NCBI GenBank assembly: GCA_001825565.1
Contig: MHXM01000072.1
Coordinates: forward strand, 18,666 to 39,024
Direction of reading: 5' to 3'
DNA from: Desulfuromonadaceae bacterium GWC2_58_13
GTDB taxonomy: Bacteria > Desulfobacterota > Desulfuromonadia > Desulfuromonadales > Trichloromonadaceae
Length of the DNA stretch: 20,359 bases
Positions within the stretch are counted from its first letter, which is position 1. Each line of letters opens with the position of its first letter. The notes below the pieces were generated by a model. That model did no database searches and had not been told where the DNA came from. It saw nothing but the letters and a program-made list of their open reading frames with translations. Both the position numbers and the translations under genes were made by a program. This document shows, in pieces, positions 5,035-12,999 of the stretch.

Positions 5035-7698
5035 ATGGAAGTCATTACAACCCACGTTAATTCGGACTTCGACTGCCTGGGCGCCATGATCGCCGCCAAA
5101 AAGCTGTATCCGCGGGCAGATATGGTTTTTTCCGGCGCCCAGGAACGCAGCCTGCGGGCATTCTTCCTCAAGAGTGCGTTTTATGCCCACAATTTCAAGC
5201 GGGTTCGGGATATCGATCTCGAGGCGGTCACCCGCCTGATTCTGGTCGATGTCCGACAGTCGTCTCGAATCGGTCCGTTTGCCGCCGTTGCCGAACGTGA
5301 CGGCGTCGAACTGCACATCTACGATCACCACCCCTTGGGGCCCGGCGACCTGAGAGGGACGATCGAATGTGTCGAGCCGGTGGGCGCCACGGTGACGGTC
5401 TTTGCGCACCTGTTCATGGAGCGGGGTATCGTGCCGACTCCCGAGGAGGCCACCATGATGATGCTCGGCCTCTACGAAGACACCGGCAGCCTCCTGTTCT
5501 CTTCGACCACGGCCAGGGATTTCCAGGCCGCGGCCTTTCTTCTGTCGCACGGCGCCAACCTCAATACCGTGGCTGATTTTCTCACCCAGGAACTGACCAC
5601 CGATCAGGTCGCTCTGCTCAACGAACTGATCAACACCAGCACCATCCTCAATGTCAATGGCGTCGATGTGACCCTGGCCCACGCCTCGGTCGACCATTTT
5701 GTCGGTGAACTTGCGGTCCTGGCCCACAAGCTAAAGGATATGGAAAGCCTTGATGCGCTGATCATCGCCGTGCGCATGGAGGATCGTATCTTCATCGTCG
5801 GCCGTTCACGCATTCCCGAAGTGCCGATGGGCAAAATTCTGGCCGAATTCGGCGGCGGCGGGCATGCCTATGCCGCCTCGGCCACTGTTCGCGACATGAC
5901 CCTGATTCAGGTGATCGAGCGTTTTCCCCCAGTGCTCATGCATTATGTCAACCCCCGATGGCAGGCCAGCCATCTGTTGTCCGCGCCGGTCAAAACGGTT
6001 TCCGACCGGGCGAACATCGGCGAGGTTCGCCAGATTTTCAGCCGCTACGGATTCAGTGCCCTGCCGGTGGTCGGCAGCGAAGGAACGGTGGTCGGGATCA
6101 TCACCCGCCAGGTAGCCGAAAAGGCCGTTCATCACCAGTTGAGCGAAGTTTCGGTTCGGGAATACATGACCGATGAATTTCAAGTCGTGGCTCCGGATGC
6201 TTCGGCGGAACTGCTGAAAGAGTTGATCGTCGGAAATAATCAGCGCTTCGTTCCGGTGGTGGATAAAGGACTGCTGGTCGGCGCGATCACGCGCACCGAT
6301 TTGCTGCGGCATATGGTATCGGGGGTGCGTTCGGCTCCCATCACTCTGGCCGGTCCCGAACCGGCGACCCACAGGGGCGGGCTCAAACGCCGACAAGTCC
6401 AACGCCTGCTTCGCGAACAGCTCAGTGACGAGGTGCAGGACATCCTGAAACAATGCGGGGAAGTCGGTGATGCTCTGCAGGTTTCGGTCTTTGCCGTTGG
6501 CGGATTCGTCCGCGACCTGCTCCTGCGACAGAAAAACCTCGATGTGGATATCGTGGTCGAGGGGGACGGCATCGTTTTCGCTCAGGAGTTCGCCCGCCGG
6601 CACGACTGCCGGGTGCGGGCCCACCGTAAATTCGGCACTGCCATCGTGATTTTCCCCCAGGGGTACAAGCTCGATATCGCCTCGGCGCGGATGGAGTATT
6701 ACCTGGAACCGGGGGCACTGCCGACCGTAGAGCATTCATCCATCAAACTCGACCTCTATCGGCGGGACTTCACCATCAACACGCTGGCGATTGCCCTCAA
6801 CGGCAAGGAATACGGTGAACTGCTCGATTTTTTTGGCGGGCAGAGAGATCTGCAGGATAAGGTGCTGCGGGTACTGCACAACCTCAGTTTCGTCGAGGAT
6901 CCGACTCGGGTCTTTCGCGCCATCCGCTTCGAACAGAGGCTCGGTTTCCACCTTGGCCCTCACACCAACAGCCTGCTGCGCAGTGCCGTGCAGATGGGTT
7001 TTCTGAACAAGGTCGGCGGCAGCCGGGTGTTCAATGAATTGGTGATTATTTTCAAGGAAGTCAATCCGTTGCCGGCGGTGTTCCGGATGGCGGAATTGGA
7101 TTTGCTGCAGTACATTCATCCCTCGCTCTCGCTCGATGAACGCAAACGTCGTATTTTCGAGGCGGCCAGCCAGGCCGTGCTCTGGTACGAATTCCAGTAC
7201 GCCGACGAAGATCTGCAGCGCTGGCAGGTCTATTTTCTCTGTCTGACCGCCGACATTAATCACCTGGCGATTCAAGGGATATGCAAGCGACTTGACATCC
7301 CGGTTCGGTACCAGAATCTCTTTCGCGCCCAACGTAGTCGGGCCCACCAGGTGCTGAGACAACTGGCGCGGCGGCACGGAAGCGGCAACCCGCCGAAACC
7401 AAGCGATCTGTACCATTGGCTGCATCCGTTTTCAGCGGAGACTCTGTTGTATATCCTGGCCCGTATCGGCGAAGACGAGGTGCGCCGCTGGATTTCCCAT
7501 TTCGTTACTCATCTGCGAAGGGTCAGGCCACTGGTGGATGGACACGATCTCAAGCGACTGGGGATCGCACCGGGGCCAGGTTATAAGAAGATTCTGGATG
7601 CGCTGTTGGTCGCTCGTCTGAATGGCAAGGTGGTGTCTTTCGATGATGAAATAGCCCTGGTTAAAAAGCTCCCGGTCCGTTTGGAAAAATCAGGTTAA
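5035..7698 (+). CDS. DHH-DHHA1-CBS-CBS-tRNA nucleotidyltransferase fusion (probable A-adding enzyme)
   Basis: The 887-residue protein joins four modules. Residues 1-150 are a DHH phosphoesterase domain with H7-VNSDFD (Asp11, Asp13), Asp72 and Asp97-His98-His99. Residues to about 300 are DHHA1 with GGGGH (273-277). Residues 320-440 are a pair of CBS domains, usual sites for adenine nucleotides. From about 480 comes a class II nucleotidyltransferase: VGGFVRD (488-494), the metal-binding Asp503 and Asp505, RRD (576-578), and EDPTR (621-625), the base-selecting template motif. A flexible loop between the Asp pair and RRD is present, as expected for A or CCA addition. This architecture matches the A-adding tRNA enzyme of Aquifex, and Geobacter is reported to have separate C-adding and A-adding enzymes. 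The ATG at 5035 has no good Shine-Dalgarno, only a GGG. Full CCA addition or poly(A) polymerase activity cannot be excluded. Confidence 0.88.
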   Translation: MEVITTHVNSDFDCLGAMIAAKKLYPRADMVFSGAQERSLRAFFLKSAFYAHNFKRVRDIDLEAVTRLILVDVRQSSRIGPFAAVAERDGVELHIYDHHPLGPGDLRGTIECVEPVGATVTVFAHLFMERGIVPTPEEATMMMLGLYEDTGSLLFSSTTARDFQAAAFLLSHGANLNTVADFLTQELTTDQVALLNELINTSTILNVNGVDVTLAHASVDHFVGELAVLAHKLKDMESLDALIIAVRMEDRIFIVGRSRIPEVPMGKILAEFGGGGHAYAASATVRDMTLIQVIERFPPVLMHYVNPRWQASHLLSAPVKTVSDRANIGEVRQIFSRYGFSALPVVGSEGTVVGIITRQVAEKAVHHQLSEVSVREYMTDEFQVVAPDASAELLKELIVGNNQRFVPVVDKGLLVGAITRTDLLRHMVSGVRSAPITLAGPEPATHRGGLKRRQVQRLLREQLSDEVQDILKQCGEVGDALQVSVFAVGGFVRDLLLRQKNLDVDIVVEGDGIVFAQEFARRHDCRVRAHRKFGTAIVIFPQGYKLDIASARMEYYLEPGALPTVEHSSIKLDLYRRDFTINTLAIALNGKEYGELLDFFGGQRDLQDKVLRVLHNLSFVEDPTRVFRAIRFEQRLGFHLGPHTNSLLRSAVQMGFLNKVGGSRVFNELVIIFKEVNPLPAVFRMAELDLLQYIHPSLSLDERKRRIFEAASQAVLWYEFQYADEDLQRWQVYFLCLTADINHLAIQGICKRLDIPVRYQNLFRAQRSRAHQVLRQLARRHGSGNPPKPSDLYHWLHPFSAETLLYILARIGEDEVRRWISHFVTHLRRVRPLVDGHDLKRLGIAPGPGYKKILDALLVARLNGKVVSFDDEIALVKKLPVRLEKSG

Positions 7699-7756
7699 TG
7701 GTCCGCGGTCCGGCCGATCCGTTCAGGGGCGGAGCAGGATTTAAGGCGCTGGTTCG

Positions 7757-7785
7757 TTGACTTCCCCGGCTCCTTCTGCTACAAA
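7757..7785 (+). promoter_or_regulatory. Predicted sigma-70 promoter for the M50-scpA-scpB-rluB operon
   Basis: TTGACT (7757-7762) and TACAAA (7780-7785) are separated by 17 bases. A start near 7792 would give a leader of about 30 bases before the M50 protease ATG. It lies in the 122-base gap after the nucleotidyltransferase gene, which otherwise holds nothing I recognise. Confidence 0.5.
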
Positions 7786-7820
7786 GACAATGACTTTTTT
7801 GCGATTGGATTCATGGATTT

Positions 7821-8501
7821 ATGGAACATATCTTGGCGAAAATTTCCATCATGCTGGTTCCGGCCCTCCTGGCCATTACCCTGCATGAAGTGGCCCATGG
7901 ATACGTTGCCGAACGGTTGGGGGATCCGACGGCCAGACTACTTGGCCGACTGACGCTCAACCCTTTTAAACACCTCGATCCGATCGGCACGGTGGCATTG
8001 CTGTTTGTCGGATTCGGTTGGGCTCGCCCGGTTCCGGTCAATTTCGGCAATCTGCGACATCCTAAAAAAGACATGATCTGGGTGGCCCTGGCCGGTCCGT
8101 TGATGAATTTCAGCCTGGCCGTTCTTTCCATGCTGCTGCTGAAGTCCTTTACTTTTTTGGGTCACTACTTTCCCTCCGGCACGGTCGCGTTGATTCTTCA
8201 ACCCCTTTCGCTGATGGCCGCCTTCGGCTTGTATATCAACGTCATCCTGGCCGTCTTCAATATGCTTCCCATCCCCCCTCTCGACGGCGGCCGGGTCCTG
8301 ATTGGCCTGCTGCCGGAAAAACAAGGTGATTTTCTGGCCCGTTTCGAATCCTTTGGGTTTGTCATCATTATTTTCGCCATCTTTGCCACGCCGGTATGGC
8401 CGATGCTTCTGCAGCCTGTTATTTCGTTTGTTGTCGGCATGCTGGCGGGCAGTGACTTGGATGTCGTGGTGCGAGTGGTCACCTTCCTGTTCAGTCATTG
8501 A
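7821..8501 (+). CDS. Site-2 protease (M50 family) integral membrane metalloprotease
   Basis: The 226-residue membrane protein has the zinc motif HEVAH (22-26) in its first hydrophobic helix and the third-ligand motif LPIPPLDGG with Asp155. NPFKHLDPIG and GFGWARPVPVN are typical of the short M50B group (YwhC/Rip-type proteins), which lack a PDZ domain and are usually under 250 residues. Several further hydrophobic helices (about 90-120, 125-150, 170-200) give a multi-span inner-membrane topology. The substrate is unknown. The start has only a weak purine stretch upstream. The stop TGA (8499-8501) touches the scpA region, so it heads a tight operon. Confidence 0.9.
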   Translation: MEHILAKISIMLVPALLAITLHEVAHGYVAERLGDPTARLLGRLTLNPFKHLDPIGTVALLFVGFGWARPVPVNFGNLRHPKKDMIWVALAGPLMNFSLAVLSMLLLKSFTFLGHYFPSGTVALILQPLSLMAAFGLYINVILAVFNMLPIPPLDGGRVLIGLLPEKQGDFLARFESFGFVIIIFAIFATPVWPMLLQPVISFVVGMLAGSDLDVVVRVVTFLFSH

Positions 8502-8509
8502 GTATTTCG

Positions 8510-9277
8510 ATGCCTTACGATATCAAGATTGATAATTTCGAGGGTCCGCTCGACCTGCTGCTGCACCTCATCCGCAAAAACGAGATGAATGTCTACGATA
8601 TTCCGATCGCGGAAATCACCGGACAGTATCTGGCGACCATCGATGCCATGCAAAACCTTAATCTCGATATCGCTGGAGAATTTCTCCTGATGGCGGCGAC
8701 GCTGGTACATATCAAATCGCGGCTTTTGCTGCCGCAATCGGAAGATGAAGTCAATGAGGACGAAGACGAAGATCCTCGTGCCGAACTGGTGAGGCGGCTG
8801 CTCGAATACCAGAAGTACAAAGAGGCGGCCACCGAACTTGATTCTCGACATCTGCTGGGCCGCGATGTATTCGCCCGTGACTTTCCCTCTCCGGAGTTGG
8901 CGACACAGGATGAGGATGGATTCCAGGCTGTTGGTCTCTATGAGCTGGTGGAGGCGCTACGCGGCTTGATTCGCAACGTTCCCGACCCTTCCTATCATGA
9001 AGTCACTTTTGAGCAGTTATCGGTCGCCGAGCGGATCAACCAGATTCTTTCGCGGTTGGCCGGTAAAGAGAATCTGCCGTTTGCCGATCTGTTCGCGCCC
9101 TCTCCGAGTCGGCACGAGGTTGTCGTTTCGTTCCTGGCCATGCTGGAACTGGTGAAATTAAGGATGGTCCGGCTCCTGCAAAATACCCGCTTTGGCACCA
9201 TCTGGCTGTTCCCGGCCGTTGCGGAAGAACACTTGACCGGCCTTGATTTTGACGAGGACGCTCTTGGATACGGTTGA
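8510..9277 (+). CDS. scpA: Segregation and condensation protein A (kleisin)
   Basis: ScpA is the kleisin that bridges SMC heads and, with ScpB, forms the bacterial condensin that organises the chromosome. The product of 255 residues opens with MPYDIKIDNFEGPLDLLLHLI, the typical ScpA start, followed by MNVYDIPIAEITGQYL and AATLVHIKSRLLLP. An acidic stretch (EDEVNEDEDEDP) around residue 80 precedes the linker. The C-terminal winged-helix part includes VVSFLAMLELVKL. The frame is open from a TTG at 8498 that overlaps the M50 stop, but that TTG has no ribosome binding site; the ATG at 8510 has a GAG about 7 bases upstream and matches the family start. The end overlaps scpB. Confidence 0.95.
   Translation: MPYDIKIDNFEGPLDLLLHLIRKNEMNVYDIPIAEITGQYLATIDAMQNLNLDIAGEFLLMAATLVHIKSRLLLPQSEDEVNEDEDEDPRAELVRRLLEYQKYKEAATELDSRHLLGRDVFARDFPSPELATQDEDGFQAVGLYELVEALRGLIRNVPDPSYHEVTFEQLSVAERINQILSRLAGKENLPFADLFAPSPSRHEVVVSFLAMLELVKLRMVRLLQNTRFGTIWLFPAVAEEHLTGLDFDEDALGYG
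9254..9258 (+). promoter_or_regulatory. Ribosome binding site that sets the scpB start
   Basis: GAGGA lies inside the end of scpA, 5 bases before a TTG at 9264. Two earlier in-frame TTG codons (9243, 9249) have no comparable site. The TTG at 9264 gives the usual ScpB N-terminus, beginning just before VDLKPIIEAL. Confidence 0.65.
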
Positions 9278-9818
9278 CCTGAAGCCGATTATCGAAGCCT
9301 TGGTCTTTGTATCCGAATCCCCGGTCAAGGTGGAGCAGATTGCCGAGGCATTGGATGTGGAAAAACAGGTGGTCGTTCCGTTGCTACGTCAGCTTTGCAG
9401 CGACTATGCGATGTCGCAACGCGGAATCGTGCTGCAGGAAACCGCAGGGGGGTTCCAGTTTCGTACCCGCCCCGAATATGCCGAATGGGTTCGGCGGTTG
9501 AGTCGCAACAAGCCGTTCAGGTTTTCCCGTGCCGCGCTCGAAACGCTGGCCATTATCGCCTACCGACAGCCGATCACCCGAGCCGAAATCGAATACCTTC
9601 GCGGCGTCGATTCCGGTGGGGTACTCAAGACCCTGCTGGACAAACATCTGGTGCGGATTCTGGGTAAAAAGGATGTCCCCGGACGGCCCCTGATCTATGG
9701 AACGTCCCGGGATTTTCTCGAACTTTTCGGCCTCAAGGATTTGTCCGGCCTGCCTACCCTGAAAGAATTCAGCGAGCTGGCTCTCGAAGCGACGCCGGCT
9801 GCCGACGAAACCCTCTGA
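9264..9818 (+). CDS. scpB: Segregation and condensation protein B
   Basis: ScpB is a dimeric double winged-helix protein that binds ScpA in the SMC-ScpAB condensin. From the TTG at 9264 the product is 184 residues and starts LDTVDLKPIIEALVFVSESP, as expected. Diagnostic segments are FRFSRAALETLAIIAYRQP, ITRAEIEYLRGVDS, and GRPLIYGTSRDFLELFGL near the C-terminus. It overlaps scpA by 14 bases, which implies coupled translation at a matched ratio. rluB follows after a 53-base gap, the usual neighbour order. The start could be one of the upstream TTG codons, but the ribosome binding site favours this one. Confidence 0.94.
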   Translation: MDTVDLKPIIEALVFVSESPVKVEQIAEALDVEKQVVVPLLRQLCSDYAMSQRGIVLQETAGGFQFRTRPEYAEWVRRLSRNKPFRFSRAALETLAIIAYRQPITRAEIEYLRGVDSGGVLKTLLDKHLVRILGKKDVPGRPLIYGTSRDFLELFGLKDLSGLPTLKEFSELALEATPAADETL

Positions 9819-9871
9819 TTTTTTCCACCGTGACCAAGTTTTGCTTCGTTACCCCGCTTTCCAGGTCAATC

Positions 9872-10582
9872 ATGAAACAACGCGTTCAGAAGGTCATTGC
9901 CAATGCCGGTCTGGCCTCCCGCAGGCAGGCAGAAAAATGGATCGAAGAGGGGAGGGTCAGAGTTAACGGCCAGCCTGTATCCCTCGGCGATAGCGCGGAT
10001 CCCGACACCGACCGGATCGAAGTGAACGGCAAGCCGATTCTGGTTGAGCCGGAAAAGTATTGCATCCTGTTGCACAAACCGGTTGGCTACGTGACTACGG
10101 CCCGCGATCCCCAGGGCAGGCCGGTAGTGGTCGACCTGGTTAAAAATTTTCCGGGCCGGTTGTACCCGGTTGGGCGGCTCGATCTCAATACCAGCGGCCT
10201 GCTGTTATTGACCAATGACGGTGAGCTGGCTCATCACCTGGCCCATCCTCGCCATGGTGTCGAGAAAACCTACCTGGCTCGGGTTCGCGGCGCGGTATCC
10301 CCTCGGACCGTGCAACAACTCGAAGCCGGGGTGATCCTTGACGATGGTTTGACCGCACCGGCCAGGGTGGAAGTGACCCGGCAGCAGGGAACGCACAGCT
10401 GGGTTAAAGTGACCATTCATGAGGGGCGAAACAGACAGGTGCGGCGCATGTTTGAAGCTGTTGGTCACGTGGTGAGCCGACTACAGCGAATTCAGTTCGG
10501 CTTTCTGACTCTCGAGAATCTGGGCCCCGGCCAACATCGTCGTCTTACGAAGGAAGAAGTTGAGAGATTGAAGCAGCTTTGA
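9872..10582 (+). CDS. rluB: 23S rRNA pseudouridine synthase, RsuA/RluB family
   Basis: This enzyme isomerises a uridine of the large-subunit rRNA (U2605 for E. coli RluB) to pseudouridine. The 236-residue product starts MKQRVQKVIANAGLASRR, the normal start of an N-terminal S4 RNA-binding domain (about 1-60). The catalytic domain carries ILLHKPVGYVTT and the signature GRLDLNTSGLLLLTNDG with the catalytic Asp104, then EGRNRQVRRMFEAVGH. The frame is open from a GTG at 9830, but the extra 14 residues do not fit the family; the ATG at 9872 has an AGG 6 bases upstream. Sister members such as RluE or RsuA are possible; the scpAB context favours RluB. Confidence 0.9.
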   Translation: MKQRVQKVIANAGLASRRQAEKWIEEGRVRVNGQPVSLGDSADPDTDRIEVNGKPILVEPEKYCILLHKPVGYVTTARDPQGRPVVVDLVKNFPGRLYPVGRLDLNTSGLLLLTNDGELAHHLAHPRHGVEKTYLARVRGAVSPRTVQQLEAGVILDDGLTAPARVEVTRQQGTHSWVKVTIHEGRNRQVRRMFEAVGHVVSRLQRIQFGFLTLENLGPGQHRRLTKEEVERLKQL

Positions 10583-10611
10583 GGGGGGTGACGGGTTTAT
10601 TAATGTTTTGA

Positions 10612-10626
10612 TCCGGCTGGGCCGGA
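10612..10626 (+). other. Small GC hairpin after rluB
   Basis: TCCGGC and GCCGGA form a 6-base stem around a TGG loop, 30 bases after the rluB stop. No T run follows, so it is not a standard intrinsic terminator; it may mark an RNA 3' end trimmed by nucleases. Confidence 0.3.
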
Positions 10627-10670
10627 GGGCAAGAGTTTCAATCCTGTCATTCAAGCCACTTTGGTTTAAC

Positions 10671-10699
10671 TTGACACCTTCGCCGATGATGGTTTAAAT
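10671..10699 (+). promoter_or_regulatory. Predicted sigma-70 promoter for the TPR/AAA+ ATPase unit
   Basis: A perfect TTGACA (10671-10676) is followed after 17 bases by TTAAAT (10694-10699). The predicted start near 10706 leaves a leader of 20-30 bases. The region is clearly more AT-rich than its surroundings, as a promoter should be. Confidence 0.6.
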
Positions 10700-10725
10700 T
10701 TCAATGATATTCTTTATTTTTCAGT

Positions 10726-10732
10726 AGGATGG
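10726..10732 (+). promoter_or_regulatory. Shine-Dalgarno suggesting a TTG start at 10738 for the TPR gene
   Basis: AGGATGG overlaps the ATG at 10729 and so cannot serve it, but lies 5 bases before an in-frame TTG at 10738. The TTG product would begin MTKKEKLLASAQ, closer to related proteins as I recall them. The change is three residues. Confidence 0.45.
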
Positions 10733-12972
10733 TTAAATTGACTAAAAAAGAAAAATTACTTGCCTCAGCCCAAAAAAGCCTGCAGAAGGGTCAGATCTCC
10801 AAGGCCATTAAAGACTACCAGACTTTGGTGGACCTTGATCCCAAAGACCTTCGCAACCGGCAGAAACTCGCCGAACTCTACAATCGCTCCAAGATGCCCG
10901 AACAGGCGATTGAAGAATTTCAGAAAGTAGGCAAGTACTATACGGATAATGGCTTTTTCCTTAAGGCAATCGCTGTTTATAAACAGATCCAACGGATTGA
11001 TCCGAACCGTCCCGAAGTTTATCTGAAACTTGCCGAACTGAACGAGAAACAGGGCCTGATCGGTAATGCCCTTGCCGAATACCGGAGTCTGGTCGCTTAC
11101 CACGAAAAACACGGCGATACGGACGGGACCATGAAGGTTCTGCTAAAAATGAAGGATATCGACCCCGAAAATTTAAACATTCGGGTGAAACTCGCTGAAA
11201 CCTTTGCCAAAAATGGTAAACGGGAAGAATCCCTTGAAGATTTTCGGGATGTTCTGAAGGTTTTGCAGGCCAAAAAGGACAACCTTAAGATCCTCAAGTT
11301 GCATGAGATTTTTGTCGGTTTTTTCCCCGAGGAGATTTCTCTTAAAATCGGGTTGGCCCAGGCGCTCATCCTGAAGGGGGATGTCGATAAGGGCCTCTCT
11401 TTGCTGGAGCCGCTGCTCGAAGCCAACCCATCCCATGAAGGAATTTTGCTGTCTTTGGCCGAAGGTTACCGGAAGAAGGGAGATCATGGCAGGGAGGAGG
11501 GGCTTTATTCCCGTCTACTCGCCATCTATCCCGGCGACCTGGATCTTCGGGAACGGCAGGTTCAGGCCTTTCTTGACAGTGGAAGCTTTGAACGCGCGCT
11601 GAAGGTGCTTGAAGAAATCAAAGCTGTTTTTTTCGAAGCGAACAGGATTCCCAAGCTCAGAGAATATTACGAATACCTCCGAAACCGTTTGCCCGGCGAA
11701 GATCGTGTTGTTGCGACCCTGCATTCCATTTACGAAGTCAGCGGCGAAGGCGGCAAACTGTTTGATATCCTGGCTGTTGGACAGGCGCGCCCGGAAATTT
11801 CCGAATCAGTCGATACCCCTCCGTTGGCAGCAGTGGGTGCGGATGACGAACTGGATCTGGGTGAAAATCCTTTCGAAACCGCTAGTGAACCTATTTCAAC
11901 CGAACCGGAACTTGAGGTGGAAGAGCCGGAAGAAATGCCGTTGGAGTTCCTTCTGGATGTTGAGGGGGAGCCAACGCCCCCGGCCGCCGATCCGACAGTT
12001 GTCGCGGATGAGCTGTCGCTTGAACTTGAAGTGGACGATGCTTTCGACGATTTTGATTTTGACGTGCCGGAAGCATCTTCCGATGTGGTTCCCGTGGAGT
12101 CCGAAAATCTCGAACTGGACGATGGCGAGCTGTCCTTCTCTTTCGATGACGACGATGTCGGCGATTTGTCTGCCGATGTCGAACCGCAAGCCGCTGCCGA
12201 TGTGACCGCACAAATCGAAGAGGCCGGTTTCTACCTGACCCAGGGTCTGTTCGACGATGCCGAAAGAGTTTGCACGGATCTGTTGGCTTCAATCCCGGAT
12301 TGCCGGGAGGCCGAGGAACTGTTGTTGGAAATCCACTCCCGACGAGAAAAGTTGTCAGGAGGGCCGGTTGCGGCCGAAGATGATTTTTTCAATTTTTCGG
12401 ATGAAGTGATGGCCGAAGTGGAGGAGGCCTTGGAATCTCCTACTCCCACCTCTGCTGCCCCCAAAAAGAGCCGTCACGCCATGGAGGGAGATTTCTCCCA
12501 GTTTAAAAAAGGAGTCGAGGCGCAGATTGACTCCGACGACGCCGAAACCCATTTCAATCTAGGCATTGCCTATCGTGAAATGGGATTGATCGACGATGCC
12601 CTTGGCGAGTTCGATCATGCGATGGGAGATCCTTCGCGGCGAGTCGATTGCCTGACATTAAAGGGTATCTGCCTGCTGGATAAGAATAATTTGGAAGGTG
12701 CCGAAGCCTCGTTCAAACTCGCTTTGGCGACTCCCGGACTGGCCGAGACCCAGAGAAGCAGTCTTTATTATGAGCTTGGCCTTTTGTATGAAGTCTGGGA
12801 TCGTCCTCTCGATGCTCTTGACAGTTTTCAGAGCGCCGCGGATGTTGACCTGTTTTTCCGGAATGTGCAGGAAAAAATTCATGAGCTCAGAAGCCGTCTG
12901 GGGATGGAAGAAGAAAACGGCGGTGACTCAAAAGCGGGTAAGGGGGGCAAGGACCGTGTTTCCTACGTCTGA
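10729..12972 (+). CDS. Large TPR protein with central acidic linker
   Basis: A soluble protein of 747 residues with no signal peptide or membrane helix. Residues 1-350 are tandem TPR-like helical hairpins; visible repeats include ISKAIKDYQTLVDLDP, PEQAIEEFQKVG and FLKAIAVYKQIQRIDP. Residues about 360-490 are a low-complexity linker dominated by Asp and Glu with Pro, Ser and Val, probably disordered. A third block (about 490-545) has EEAGFYLTQGLFDDAERVC. The C-terminal TPR block (about 590-720) starts FKKGVEAQIDSDDAETHFNLG and includes YELGLLYEVWDRPLDALDSF. Start: ATG 10729 or TTG 10738. It is followed after 27 bases by an ExeA-like ATPase and shares a promoter and terminator with it. The function is unknown; TPR proteins beside such ATPases (compare MshN with MshM) suggest a scaffold for secretion or pilus assembly, which is inference. 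Confidence 0.85.
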   Translation: MVKLTKKEKLLASAQKSLQKGQISKAIKDYQTLVDLDPKDLRNRQKLAELYNRSKMPEQAIEEFQKVGKYYTDNGFFLKAIAVYKQIQRIDPNRPEVYLKLAELNEKQGLIGNALAEYRSLVAYHEKHGDTDGTMKVLLKMKDIDPENLNIRVKLAETFAKNGKREESLEDFRDVLKVLQAKKDNLKILKLHEIFVGFFPEEISLKIGLAQALILKGDVDKGLSLLEPLLEANPSHEGILLSLAEGYRKKGDHGREEGLYSRLLAIYPGDLDLRERQVQAFLDSGSFERALKVLEEIKAVFFEANRIPKLREYYEYLRNRLPGEDRVVATLHSIYEVSGEGGKLFDILAVGQARPEISESVDTPPLAAVGADDELDLGENPFETASEPISTEPELEVEEPEEMPLEFLLDVEGEPTPPAADPTVVADELSLELEVDDAFDDFDFDVPEASSDVVPVESENLELDDGELSFSFDDDDVGDLSADVEPQAAADVTAQIEEAGFYLTQGLFDDAERVCTDLLASIPDCREAEELLLEIHSRREKLSGGPVAAEDDFFNFSDEVMAEVEEALESPTPTSAAPKKSRHAMEGDFSQFKKGVEAQIDSDDAETHFNLGIAYREMGLIDDALGEFDHAMGDPSRRVDCLTLKGICLLDKNNLEGAEASFKLALATPGLAETQRSSLYYELGLLYEVWDRPLDALDSFQSAADVDLFFRNVQEKIHELRSRLGMEEENGGDSKAGKGGKDRVSYV

Positions 12973-12999
12973 TGGTTTTAACGCCTAACAGGGGGCCCC

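Noticed and set aside
3989..5727. Long minus-strand frames opposite pyrD and the nucleotidyltransferase
   Set aside because: They lie opposite well-identified genes and show composition typical of antisense frames.
7699..7756. GGTCC direct repeats and a CCGCGG palindrome after the nucleotidyltransferase gene
   Set aside because: The units are five or six bases and no stable stem with a T run can be drawn.
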